A stretch of 34,952 nt of DNA from Clostridioides difficile (GTDB lineage Bacteria > Bacillota > Clostridia > Peptostreptococcales > Peptostreptococcaceae): assembly GCF_900243075.1 (NCBI RefSeq), contig NZ_OEZH01000118.1, positions 1 through 34,952 of the forward strand, in the 5' to 3' direction. Shown here one piece after another: positions 19,954 through 28,710 of this stretch. Under the pieces are notes generated by a model. The model had not been told where the DNA came from. It saw only the letters and a program-made list of their open reading frames with translations, and did no database searches. How positions within the stretch are numbered: the first letter of the stretch is position 1; each line of letters begins with the position of its first letter. A program made the translations under genes and the position numbers.

Positions 19954-21698
19954 TGTACATCCCCTCCACTACACTGTAGACTATAATCTCCTCCTAAAAT
20001 AATAAGTTCTTCATCAGATCCAGATTCGGCTACTTGCCCATCTTTTATAACATAAATATTGTCTGCATCTTTTATAGTTGAAAGCCTATGAGCTATTATA
20101 ATTACTATTTTGTCCTTTATAACTTCTTTCATATTTTTCATAATTTCTTTTTGGGATATATTATCAAGAGAGGATGTGGATTCGTCAAATACTAATATAT
20201 CACTGTTCCCAGCCAATGCTCTAGCCATTGCTATACGTTGTTTTTGACCTCCTGACATTTTAACTCCCTTTTCTCCTACTATAGAATAAAGTCCATCCTC
20301 AAGACTCTCAATAAAATCCTTCATTCCAACTATATTGCATATACTTAGTATTTCTTCATCTTCTATATTTTTTCCTAGTGATATGTTGTCCCTTATAGTA
20401 TTATCAAAAATCAGTACATCCTGTGTTACTACATTTATATTCTTTCTAAGAAATGCTAAATTTACATTTTTTATGTTTATACCATTTATAGTAATTTCTC
20501 CTTCTGATACATCCCATAACCTATATATTAAATTAGATATTGTCGACTTTCCACATCCACTCCCTCCAACAATTGCAGTTGTTTTACCCTTAGAAAAACT
20601 TAAATTAACTCCATTTAATACTTGATTATCCTTATCACTATATTTAAAATATACATTTTTAAATTCAATATTCTCTATAGGCTTATGCTCTAAATTTGAA
20701 CCAAATATATTTGATTTTAGTGGCGAAAATATTTCTATAGGTTCATCTATTATAGAATATATACGATCTATAGATACCTTTACCTGCTCAATCTTATTAG
20801 CAGATCTTATTATGTTTATACAAGGATTTACTAGCATACCTGTATATTGCTGAAATGCAATAAGTTCTCCTATCGATAATTTTCCACTTATTATCTTATA
20901 TCCACCATATCCATATATAGTTGCACTTATCATTCCACTTAAAATTTTAGATATAGATATGTTGCTGACCATAATTAAATTAATAATCATATTCTTCTCA
21001 ATTATAGATTTCATTTGTTTTATATATCTCTTTAAAAATATTTTTTTTGATTTTGATATAACAACATTCATTATATTAGAAATATATTCTTGAGAAATAT
21101 TAGCTAGATTTCCATCTAAATTTCTTATTTCTCTTGTCATTTTTGAAATAAGTTTTCTTATCTTACTTTGCGATAATATTAGTAATATTTGAAGAATAAC
21201 AACTATAAAAAGCATATCCTTGCTCATCATAAATAAAAAATATACAGAACAAATAGCTGTTATAAAATTCATAATTATAGAAAATAATAATTCTGCATTA
21301 AATCCTTCCACTATATACAAATCTTGTTCTACTATTGAAAAGATATTTCCTGACTTTATGTTTGAGAAATATTTTCCTGAGAGTTTAGATAGGTGATGAA
21401 AAAGTTTAATTTTAAATGAACTTGTAACTTTATTTTTCATAACATTATAAAGGTATTCTAAAATAATATCTATAATAGCTGAAGAAAATACAATAATTAA
21501 GTATATAATAATTAAATTTAAAAGGAACTTGTAATCTTTAGCCATTATACCCTCATCTACTATTTTTCTTGTAATTTTAGGTAAATATAAACTCATACAA
21601 GAAGATACTATGACAAGAAAAAAAGATATAGATAATTTTAGTTTGTTCTTACTAATTATAAATTTTAAAAAACGTTTTAAGTTTTTATCTTTTTTCAT
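19950..21698 (-). CDS. ABC exporter, fused membrane and ATPase domains
   Basis: Peptide-export-type half-transporter, 582 residues. The N-terminal ~310 residues carry six hydrophobic spans. The ATPase domain shows Walker A VGGSGCGKST (about residue 380), signature MSGGQKQRIAMARAL, Walker B ILVFDESTSSLD and the switch His in IIAHRLSTI. There is no N-terminal C39 peptidase domain, so leader removal must come from elsewhere, most simply the S8 protease that overlaps its 3' end by 4 nt. I chose the ATG at 21698, with AGGAGG 6 nt upstream; a TTG one codon earlier is too close to the RBS. It probably exports the mature modified peptide. Confidence 0.9.
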   Translation of the reverse strand: MKKDKNLKRFLKFIISKNKLKLSISFFLVIVSSCMSLYLPKITRKIVDEGIMAKDYKFLLNLIIIYLIIVFSSAIIDIILEYLYNVMKNKVTSSFKIKLFHHLSKLSGKYFSNIKSGNIFSIVEQDLYIVEGFNAELLFSIIMNFITAICSVYFLFMMSKDMLFIVVILQILLILSQSKIRKLISKMTREIRNLDGNLANISQEYISNIMNVVISKSKKIFLKRYIKQMKSIIEKNMIINLIMVSNISISKILSGMISATIYGYGGYKIISGKLSIGELIAFQQYTGMLVNPCINIIRSANKIEQVKVSIDRIYSIIDEPIEIFSPLKSNIFGSNLEHKPIENIEFKNVYFKYSDKDNQVLNGVNLSFSKGKTTAIVGGSGCGKSTISNLIYRLWDVSEGEITINGINIKNVNLAFLRKNINVVTQDVLIFDNTIRDNISLGKNIEDEEILSICNIVGMKDFIESLEDGLYSIVGEKGVKMSGGQKQRIAMARALAGNSDILVFDESTSSLDNISQKEIMKNMKEVIKDKIVIIIAHRLSTIKDADNIYVIKDGQVAESGSDEELIILGGDYSLQCSGGDVH

Positions 21699-21717
21699 CA
21701 ATTACCTCCTAAAAGTT

Positions 21718-24372
21718 TTATATATCGTCTATCTGATCAACTATGTTTTTGCTAAGTCTTCTAAATGTTAACGCTACTGCTAACAAACATATTAAGATAG
21801 TAACTATGATAAATATTAATGTAGGATACATAGGTAGAATATACCAAGAACCACTATATTCTATATGCTTATGCTCTGACATTCTTTTTAACATACTTGA
21901 TAACTTTACTCCATAATTAAATATAAAAATTAGCCCTAATATAGAAGAAAATATTCCATAAATTAATCCCTCTCTAATTAATATACCTTTTAAGTCTTTT
22001 AATGAAAGACCTATTGATCTCATAATTCCAAATTCTTTTCTTCTAACTTCAATACTTGTAATAACACTAAAAAATATATTTATTGATGCTGTAAATGCAA
22101 ATAACATACTATTAAAAAGTTCTCTTACTGTATTTATCCATCTATATTGAGTTATCTCTTTCTCTATACTACTTCTATCATCATATTTAATTGATTTATT
22201 ATCTTTTACTCTATTTTCTATGCTTTCTTTTACAGTTTCTAATTTATCTGGATTTACTTTAATTTTAACTTCATCATAAGTATTTTCTCCCGTTATCTTC
22301 TTAAAGTCAGAAGAATCCATAACTGTATCAGGATAATTCGATAAACCTTCGTTCACTCCCTCCCATTTATCACTTAGGAACCCTACTACTTTAACTTTAA
22401 CAGTTTTATACACAAGCTTACCATTCTCTTGCATTGAAATTTTCACATCAATTATATCTCCTAGCTTGTATTTTTTATTGGCATCTACTAAGTTTCTACT
22501 TCCACTAGACCAATCTTCTATCTTATTAAAAATAACAACCTCTGGAATGTCTCTATTTGGTGCAAACATTTGCCCTTTTTCTATTAATCCTTTATAATCA
22601 TTTAAAAGATTTTTTGATGCATCTTCATTAATGCTAAGTAAGTCTATTCCATAATCTATTTCTTTATCTTTTCCATTTAAAAACATCGTTGTTTTCATAG
22701 CCTTTGATAAATCTTTTGTATTTAATCTAGAGAATGCTACTCTTCTCTTTACTGAATAAATACTCTCTATACCATCTATATTGTTTAGCTCATTTATCTC
22801 TTTCTCTGTGATTCCTCTTCCTAAAATAGAATCTGATCCAATATAATTTAAGTCTATATCATAATCGCCTAATTTTAAAAGTAATGGATTGTTGTCAACT
22901 AAACTACTTTGATTATCTATAAATATACTTACTATGTATAACCCTGACATGGCAACTAGTATTCCTGTTGTGATTATATACACTAAATTTCTCTTTGAAT
23001 TTTTCATCGCTAACTTCATTTTTATGTATTTTGAATTATACATTTTCATATTTCTATTATTATGTTTTATATTGTCAGAATATTTATATACAATACTAGT
23101 TACTTTGTTTTTCATTTTTTTATAAATTTTTAATTTAGACAATACTTTATTCTCTATCCTTAAATCAAACTTTAATTTACCTGATATCATATCTATAGGA
23201 TATGACATAATAATTGATAGAACTGGTACTATTGTAGATACTATAAACATATAAGTTATCGTTTTAATTGTATTTGTTATAGATTTTGTAGTTATTAAAA
23301 TAGGTGCTTTCCTAGGATCAATCAACATACTTGAATCAAAATTCATGTACCTTATCATAAAAACAGACAATATACATCCTAATAAAAAACCTATTGTTAA
23401 TCCAGTTATTAGTGTAATTAGATTTTTTATAAAAAGTAGAATAAATGACTGTTTTTTGCTCATTCCTACAATCCTTAAAAGACCTATTTCTCTTATAATT
23501 TCTCTAGACATAATGCTAAATACATTAAAAATTATAACTAGTGACGCTATTATTATCCCTTTATCAAATTTATCAAGAGTGGTTAAACTCGAGGAATTAT
23601 CTGATAAGGCCATTTGTCTATCTTCATTTATAGTTAATTGGCTTTTTGTAGATGTGAGCTCACCCTGAAGTTTATTAGTTTTTGATGTGTAACCTTTAAA
23701 TCCATTTTTTAAATTTATATATCCATTATATGTAATTGCCACACTAGGATAATCAAAATCGCTATGTACATATACACTAAATCCATCATCTTTATAACGC
23801 TTCATCATTTGACTAAAATCATATACACCAACTATTTTAAAGTTTTGCGTCTCATCTAAAAGAACTTCTTCTTCTTTGTTGTTTTGATATTCTTTTATAT
23901 ATCTAAAATCAACATATATTTCTTTGAATTTATTATCATCTGGCATATTTATCTTACCTTGTGATTTTAATAATTCAAAAAAACTAAGGTCAATAATTAC
24001 TTCATTTTTACCTCTAGGATAATGTCCATATATTAGAGTGTTTTTAAGCTCTTTGAATGAGTCACTATTATAACTCTCTAATTTATAAAAATTTTGTTCT
24101 GTTTTTATATCTCCGTAGTATTTTGATACTATTGTATTTTTAATATCTTCACTGTTTTTAATTATATCTAAATCTCTTTTACTTACATTTTTAAACTTTG
24201 CTTGATAATCCGCCATTTGCTTTACAGTTTCTTTTACAACATAATTAGATTGACTGTTTTTCGAAACTTTATTAGCAAATATAATCATTGTACATACAGC
24301 AATTGCAAAAACTATAATAAAAAATTTATTTCTATTTTTTATAAAATATCCTTTTAACAGCTTAGTCATCAT
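21718..24372 (-). CDS. Large FtsX/MacB-type ABC permease
   Basis: Membrane protein of 884 residues in two FtsX-like halves. One hydrophobic span near the N-terminus is followed by an extracellular region of about 230 residues. Three clustered spans follow (REIIREIGLLRIVGMSKKQ is a typical FtsX cytoplasmic loop). A second N-terminal-type span lies near residue 470, then another large extracellular region, and three final spans around EVRRKEFGIMRSIGLSLKD. GAGGT precedes the ATG at 24372; an upstream in-frame ATG at 24420 would fall inside a perfect palindrome and lacks an RBS. Such permeases act with LolD-type ATPases in antimicrobial-peptide resistance or sensing. Here it is probably self-immunity or transport for the cluster's own product. 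Confidence 0.85.
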   Translation of the reverse strand: MMTKLLKGYFIKNRNKFFIIVFAIAVCTMIIFANKVSKNSQSNYVVKETVKQMADYQAKFKNVSKRDLDIIKNSEDIKNTIVSKYYGDIKTEQNFYKLESYNSDSFKELKNTLIYGHYPRGKNEVIIDLSFFELLKSQGKINMPDDNKFKEIYVDFRYIKEYQNNKEEEVLLDETQNFKIVGVYDFSQMMKRYKDDGFSVYVHSDFDYPSVAITYNGYINLKNGFKGYTSKTNKLQGELTSTKSQLTINEDRQMALSDNSSSLTTLDKFDKGIIIASLVIIFNVFSIMSREIIREIGLLRIVGMSKKQSFILLFIKNLITLITGLTIGFLLGCILSVFMIRYMNFDSSMLIDPRKAPILITTKSITNTIKTITYMFIVSTIVPVLSIIMSYPIDMISGKLKFDLRIENKVLSKLKIYKKMKNKVTSIVYKYSDNIKHNNRNMKMYNSKYIKMKLAMKNSKRNLVYIITTGILVAMSGLYIVSIFIDNQSSLVDNNPLLLKLGDYDIDLNYIGSDSILGRGITEKEINELNNIDGIESIYSVKRRVAFSRLNTKDLSKAMKTTMFLNGKDKEIDYGIDLLSINEDASKNLLNDYKGLIEKGQMFAPNRDIPEVVIFNKIEDWSSGSRNLVDANKKYKLGDIIDVKISMQENGKLVYKTVKVKVVGFLSDKWEGVNEGLSNYPDTVMDSSDFKKITGENTYDEVKIKVNPDKLETVKESIENRVKDNKSIKYDDRSSIEKEITQYRWINTVRELFNSMLFAFTASINIFFSVITSIEVRRKEFGIMRSIGLSLKDLKGILIREGLIYGIFSSILGLIFIFNYGVKLSSMLKRMSEHKHIEYSGSWYILPMYPTLIFIIVTILICLLAVALTFRRLSKNIVDQIDDI

Positions 24373-24411
24373 ATTTATCACTACCTCATTATAAATTTTA
24401 TATTTCAAAAT

Positions 24412-24449
24412 AATATACATTATGATATTTAAATATCATAATGTATATT
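24412..24449 (-). promoter_or_regulatory. Perfect 38-nt palindrome between precursor and permease genes
   Basis: The two halves, aatatacattatgatattt and its reverse complement, meet with no loop (19 bp each). It lies 51 nt after the precursor stop codon and before the permease RBS. The following minus-strand sequence (attattttg) is only weakly T-rich. It may be an mRNA 3'-end or partial terminator that keeps precursor mRNA abundant, or a protein-binding site. Confidence 0.6.
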
Positions 24450-24500
24450 GCTTCAAAATATAAATCAAGAAATTTAAGTAATTATTTATTGTTCTATGTT

Positions 24501-24689
24501 TTAATACTTAACAGAAGCTTCAGGACTTAGGAATGGCCAAGTTCCACAGTCTTTATCACAGTCTTCTTCATGCAGTAGACCATGCTCTTCCCAATATACT
24601 TTACATGGATCTGCATTTATCTCCATATCTTTAACCTCTATTTTATTTATTATTTTATTTACTTTAAGTTCATCATTTAATTTTTTCAT
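24501..24689 (-). CDS. Candidate ribosomal peptide precursor with three Cys
   Basis: 62-residue gene product directly after three radical SAM genes and before transporter genes, the usual place for a RiPP precursor. The N-terminal half is charged and Lys-rich (leader-like). The C-terminal half carries Cys29, Cys44 and Cys48 with acidic neighbours (EEDCDKDCGTW), followed by PFLSPEASVKY. Cys near Asp, Glu or Thr suits thioether-forming SPASM enzymes of the sactipeptide/ranthipeptide type. GGGG lies 9 nt before the ATG. I do not recognise a named family with certainty; the clostridial Cys-rich peptide groups are the closest idea. The cleavage site is unknown, though DMEINADP before Cys29 is a plausible boundary region. 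Confidence 0.75.
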   Translation of the reverse strand: MKKLNDELKVNKIINKIEVKDMEINADPCKVYWEEHGLLHEEDCDKDCGTWPFLSPEASVKY

Positions 24690-24815
24690 CTCATTTTTCC
24701 CCTTTTTAATTAATATTTTTTATTTGCTTTATATCTTTTTTTAATCTGCTCATAAATTTCTTAATAAATATCTTGTAATATAATTTATAATTAAAAAGTT
24801 ATAACTTTTAATTAT
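24690..24815 (-). other. Leader region of the precursor gene
   Basis: 126-nt spacer between the third radical SAM gene and the precursor. It holds an AT-only near-palindrome, attaaaaagttataactttt plus aat, at 24790-24812, right after the radical SAM stop codon. That could act as a weak terminator, and no clear separate promoter is visible. Confidence 0.4.
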
Positions 24816-26039
24816 CTAAATGTTAATTATTTCTTTAATTTTATTACAATTATGAGTAAATAAATCATCATCATTAACTAAAGTATCCATAATTGATAAA
24901 CAATTATTACAGAAAAATTTATTTTTGCAGTCTTTACATTTAAAATAATTTAAAGTACTTAGTTTCTCTATCTTTTTATATACTTTTAATTCTTTATTAA
25001 AGATGTTTGAAACAAAAGAACTATCTATTTTAATTGCATCTATCATCTTATATTTACTATCTCTTAATAATGAACAGGGATAAACATCTCCTTTATAATC
25101 AATATAAATTTGAGTTATTCCAGGCTTACATGTATGACATCTTAGATAAGGTTTATAATCAATGTTTGGTATAAACATAATATCTTTTTCATTACTTAAG
25201 TAAACTTTATTATACTCTCCTCTTCCCATCCTAATAAAGTATCTACTTACAGCTTTAAGTTCTTTATCTTCACAAAACTTATTAAACTTATCGACAGTAT
25301 TATAATTATGTTCTCCAAGTACCATGGAGAGACTAATATTTCTAAATTTTTTCTTTTTTAATAAATCTATACTATGATTAATTTTGTCAAAAGTTCCTTT
25401 CCCTCTTACACTATCACAACTTTCTTTATCGTATCCATCTATACTTATATCTATTGCATAAAGGTTACTAGTAAGCTTATCTACTATGCTTTCATCTATC
25501 AATGTTGCATTTGTCATAAGCTGTACCTTAGTTTCATAATTATCTTTTATATACTTAAGAATATCTAAAAAATCCCTTCTCATTAGAGGCTCTCCACCTG
25601 TTAGAATTAATTTTTTCGGCTTTAATTTCATAATATTGCGAATTATTCTGATAACTGTATCATAGTCAATTTCTTCGTTTTTATCTATATGGGAATCCAT
25701 ACTACAAAAATTGCATTTTAAATTACATTGTTCTGTCAAAGCAAATGTTACTTTTTCTAATCTATTTAAAACTGCTTTTTCTATATAACAAGTTGATAAC
25801 AAATCCATATTATCAAGATTTTTTAGTATTTTTTTATAATATATTTTATCATCTTCATCTTCATAAAATTTAATTGTGTCTCCAACTAATATCTTATTCT
25901 CATAAGAATAATTTATCGTATCCATACATATTTTAGGTATTTTAATCCAATCACCTGTCATCTTATTTCCTATATAGGCAATATGCTTTTCTTCTGAAAT
26001 TTGAGCTATATCTTTAATAAAATATTTATTATAATGCAC
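24816..26039 (-). CDS. Radical SAM/SPASM peptide-modifying enzyme 3
   Basis: 407-residue [4Fe-4S] enzyme. An N-terminal ~95-residue region (KIPKICMDTINY...ILKNLDNMDLL) may be a precursor-recognition domain. The radical SAM core carries CNLKCNFC, LTGGEPLMR and the SAM-binding strands. The C-terminal SPASM-type region is Cys-rich (CHTC, YPCSLL, CKDCKNKFFCNNC, HNC), for auxiliary clusters. It is paralogous to the enzyme at 27083-28360 (SVRGKGTFDKI versus KVRGNGVFNKV; ISLSMVLGEHN versus ISLSMVFGVNN). Translation starts at GTG, overlapping the previous gene by 11 nt, with a G8 tract as its ribosome binding site. Likely substrate is the three-Cys peptide immediately downstream. Confidence 0.88.
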   Translation of the reverse strand: MHYNKYFIKDIAQISEEKHIAYIGNKMTGDWIKIPKICMDTINYSYENKILVGDTIKFYEDEDDKIYYKKILKNLDNMDLLSTCYIEKAVLNRLEKVTFALTEQCNLKCNFCSMDSHIDKNEEIDYDTVIRIIRNIMKLKPKKLILTGGEPLMRRDFLDILKYIKDNYETKVQLMTNATLIDESIVDKLTSNLYAIDISIDGYDKESCDSVRGKGTFDKINHSIDLLKKKKFRNISLSMVLGEHNYNTVDKFNKFCEDKELKAVSRYFIRMGRGEYNKVYLSNEKDIMFIPNIDYKPYLRCHTCKPGITQIYIDYKGDVYPCSLLRDSKYKMIDAIKIDSSFVSNIFNKELKVYKKIEKLSTLNYFKCKDCKNKFFCNNCLSIMDTLVNDDDLFTHNCNKIKEIINI

Positions 26040-27072
26040 CTAATTCCCCCCCCTTAAGTAACTTATTATATGTTCTTAAATTTACACTCATAAGATTACA
26101 GTTAATTATTGATGGTTCATAATATTTCCCATTTGCCATATAATTAATTAATTTACATTTATTACCCATACAGTACTCTTTAGCACTACAAGTTTTACAA
26201 GGTTCACTTTCTTCAAACCTCTCATAAAATAGCTCTAATGAATATTCTTTATCTATACAGTCATCATTATATACAGTTCCTATTCGGAATTTTTCATTTC
26301 CAATTACAAAGGTACAAGGGTATATCCCCCCATCTTCAGATATAGTAAAAGAAACTATTCCTCCAAAACAATCAGATTGTTTCTCACATAGCCTCTCTTG
26401 ATTTATCATTGATACTCTCAGGTCTTTATACTTATTATCACAAATCATTCTATCTATTTCTGATTCTAAAACATCAATATCTTCTTTAGTCCATGTAGTA
26501 TCATAAAAATCTGCAACTGGTACAAAATTCTTTATCCCTAAACTTGATAATTCTAAAATTCCTTTATATAATTCTGAAACAGTTAAAGATCTATATGTTA
26601 ATCTACATCTAATATTTATTTCATTCTGTATTAGTTTAGCTACATTCTTGTACACGATATCATAGGAACCTTTTCCACTTTCAAACCTCCTATATTTATC
26701 ATGTGTACATTTAGTTCCATCAACACTTACTGAAAGTGCTATGTTATTTTCTTTTATGTAATTGATAATTTCTTGACTTATTACTGTCCCATTTGTTGTC
26801 ATCATATAACTAATTTTATATTTATATTTTAACTCATTATCTAATCTCTCTTTTATATGCCTTATTAAATCAAATTTTAGTAAGGGTTCTCCTCCATGAA
26901 ATACAACTTTATGTGATTCATTTATGTTTTTTCTAGCACGAATAGATTTGATTATAAAATCTATAGTTTTATCGCATACTTCAACTGACATATCTTGATA
27001 TTTTTTATTTTCTTCGTAGCAGTAATCACATCTTAAGTTACATTTAGATGTAACAATTATAGTAAAATTCAT
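26029..27072 (-). CDS. Radical SAM/SPASM peptide-modifying enzyme 2 (anSME-like)
   Basis: 347 residues. The radical SAM motif Cys11/Cys15/Cys18 (CNLRCDYC) is very near the N-terminus, so it lacks the recognition-like domain of its two neighbours. Further motifs are FHGGEPLLKFD, MMTTNGTVI and SVDGTKCTHDKYR. The SPASM region has CFGG, IYPCTFVIG and CKTCSAKEYCMGNKC. The HGGEPLL signature and size recall anaerobic sulfatase-maturating enzymes and related thioether synthases, a different branch from enzymes 1 and 3. The gene follows enzyme 1 by 10 nt; its last codons (KGGELGAL) lie in the G8 tract. It may need enzyme 1 or 3 to recruit the precursor. Confidence 0.88.
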   Translation of the reverse strand: MNFTIIVTSKCNLRCDYCYEENKKYQDMSVEVCDKTIDFIIKSIRARKNINESHKVVFHGGEPLLKFDLIRHIKERLDNELKYKYKISYMMTTNGTVISQEIINYIKENNIALSVSVDGTKCTHDKYRRFESGKGSYDIVYKNVAKLIQNEINIRCRLTYRSLTVSELYKGILELSSLGIKNFVPVADFYDTTWTKEDIDVLESEIDRMICDNKYKDLRVSMINQERLCEKQSDCFGGIVSFTISEDGGIYPCTFVIGNEKFRIGTVYNDDCIDKEYSLELFYERFEESEPCKTCSAKEYCMGNKCKLINYMANGKYYEPSIINCNLMSVNLRTYNKLLKGGELGAL

Positions 27073-27082
27073 TATACTTTAT

Positions 27083-28360
27083 TTACCCCCATACAATAGC
27101 TTCTAAATTTTCCTTTGTAAGATCGCACCAAAAGTCAATTTCATTATTTTTTTTTGCATTTATAAAATCAGCTGGGCAATTCCAACAAAATAAATTTATA
27201 TCACAAATTTCACATTTTGTTCCTTTATAATCCAAAACATTCAAAAATTCTCTTTTTAATACTCCCATTCTATTTTTAACATATTCAATTTTAATATTTT
27301 CTTTAGCTAGATTTATTATCTTATACTCATCTAAATTTAAAGATGGACAAGGGTAACAATCTCCATTTGCATCTATGTATAAACTATTTTCAAATGCATC
27401 ACATGCACAGGTATTAATTCTTGTGCTATTCGTTTTAGTTTTATCATTATATATATTTGCAATTAACATAGGAAATTTCACATCTCCATTATTAAATAAC
27501 TCTTTATTTTGATAACCTCTTCCCTTTGGAATAAATGCTCTAACGATTGGAGTTGTGCCTAGTTTTTGATTCAACTCTATAAATTCATCTTTCATATTAG
27601 TATTGTTCACTCCAAAAACCATAGAAAGAGAAATATCATTAACACCATTCTTTTTCAATAAATATACACTCTTTATAACCTTATTAAAAACACCATTACC
27701 TCTTACTTTAGAACAACTATCTTCATCAATTCCATCAACACTTATATCAACACAATTAAATAATTCTTTAATCATTACAACATTATTTTCATTTATTAAC
27801 GTCCCATTTGTAGAAAGTGAAAATTTAGTATTTTTAAGTAATGTCTTTGCATATCTAATTATCTCTTCAAAATCATGTCTTAAAAGCGGCTCTCCGCCAG
27901 AAAAAACAATCCTTTTAGGATTAGTTTCTTTTAAATTTAATATTATATTTTTAATTTCATCAGTTCCCAATGTATCTTCTCCATCTGGTTCACAATTACT
28001 TGAGCAATGTTTACATTTTAAATTGCATCTATTTGTTAGTAAAAGATGAACTGATCTAAAGTTAAGATTGTTTATTTTACTAAGTTCAATATTGTAATTC
28101 TCATTCTTAATAAAACCTACTTTTTTTAACATCACCATTAACTCTCTAATATAGATTTTGTCATCTTTATTTTCAAAACAATTTATAAAACTAGATTCAT
28201 CTAATTTTAACTTTTCTGCGCTTACTATATAATTTAAAACTTCATCACTTACAAATATCTTTCTTTTTGATATTTTATCGTATATAAAATGCATATTATT
28301 TTTATGCTTTATAATCTTGTTTTTGTAATCAAGTTCTATAGTATTATCAGTATTCAACAT
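27083..28360 (-). CDS. Radical SAM/SPASM peptide-modifying enzyme 1
   Basis: 425 residues, first gene of the cluster. An N-terminal ~105-residue region (FVSDEVLNYIVSAEKLKLDE...MLKKVGFIKNE) looks like a winged-helix, RRE/PqqD-type peptide-recognition domain, though this is judged by eye. The radical SAM core has CNLKCKHC, FSGGEPLLRHDF and LSTNGTLI. The SPASM region has CACDAF, GDCYPCPSL and CEICDINLFCWNC. AGGGGTAGTTTGTT precedes the ATG. It is a paralogue of enzyme 3, so the cluster seems to have grown by duplication. It is separated by 1.1 kb from the next gene upstream; no consensus promoter was found. Confidence 0.88.
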   Translation of the reverse strand: MLNTDNTIELDYKNKIIKHKNNMHFIYDKISKRKIFVSDEVLNYIVSAEKLKLDESSFINCFENKDDKIYIRELMVMLKKVGFIKNENYNIELSKINNLNFRSVHLLLTNRCNLKCKHCSSNCEPDGEDTLGTDEIKNIILNLKETNPKRIVFSGGEPLLRHDFEEIIRYAKTLLKNTKFSLSTNGTLINENNVVMIKELFNCVDISVDGIDEDSCSKVRGNGVFNKVIKSVYLLKKNGVNDISLSMVFGVNNTNMKDEFIELNQKLGTTPIVRAFIPKGRGYQNKELFNNGDVKFPMLIANIYNDKTKTNSTRINTCACDAFENSLYIDANGDCYPCPSLNLDEYKIINLAKENIKIEYVKNRMGVLKREFLNVLDYKGTKCEICDINLFCWNCPADFINAKKNNEIDFWCDLTKENLEAIVWG

Positions 28361-28580
28361 AACAAACTACCCCTAACAATTATAATTTTTATAATACTTT
28401 TAAAATTAATCTTTTAAGTATTTAAATTCTTTATATTCAACTCTTTATTTATCTTTATCTACAATTTATCATCTCAAATCACATTATTCAATAAAATATC
28501 CTATCTAGAACATATGAAGGTACAAGTGGATATTTTATAGTATAATTACTTTTTCTACTAATACTTTTAATACTACATAA

Positions 28581-28610
28581 TTCAAAACTTTAAATTTCAA
28601 AACTTAAACT
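28581..28610. repeat. Tandem 15-nt direct repeat upstream of the peptide cluster
   Basis: ttcaaaactttaaat (28581-28595) is followed directly by ttcaaaacttaaact (28596-28610). It lies about 220 nt upstream of the first radical SAM gene and could be a regulator site. In such AT-rich DNA chance is possible. Confidence 0.35.
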
Positions 28611-28645
28611 AAATACTTTTATGTGGTTATAATTTTTGATAAATT

Positions 28646-28683
28646 CACGAATACCCATATCTAAGAAGATATGGGTATTCGTG
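28646..28683 (-). terminator. Strong 17-bp hairpin upstream of the peptide cluster
   Basis: Perfect stem cacgaatacccatatct (28646-28662) with its complement (28667-28683) and loop aaga. On the minus strand it is followed by gaatttatc, only a weak T tract. It is adjacent to copy C of the terminator-linked repeat, as in copies A and B, so it is likely the 3' end of a minus-strand RNA. It would insulate the cluster from upstream transcription. Confidence 0.6.
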
Positions 28684-28710
28684 GATTTCAATGGTGAAGA
28701 ATAGTATATA
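28684..28710 (-). repeat. Terminator-linked repeat, copy C
   Basis: On the minus strand it contains TTCACCATTGAAATCCAC directly before the hairpin. This nearly matches TCTACCATTGAAATCTAC of copy A at the same place relative to its terminator. Confidence 0.5.

Noticed and set aside
20335-20625. 96-codon plus-strand frame opposite the exporter ATPase domain
   Set aside because: Antisense to the Walker A region of a clearly coding gene; no RBS.
19950-21698. Peptidase-containing (C39) bacteriocin exporter
   Set aside because: The N-terminus begins with the membrane domain; there is no 130-residue Cys/His peptidase domain.
24790-24812. Terminator between the third radical SAM gene and the precursor
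   Set aside because: The palindrome is almost entirely A/T and short; in this base composition it is not convincing as a terminator.
28646-28710. End of an IS200/IS605-type element (hairpin beside TTCAC/TTCAAT)
   Set aside because: No transposase remnant and no second end with a matching hairpin was found nearby; the hairpin plus flank fits the terminator-linked repeat family better.
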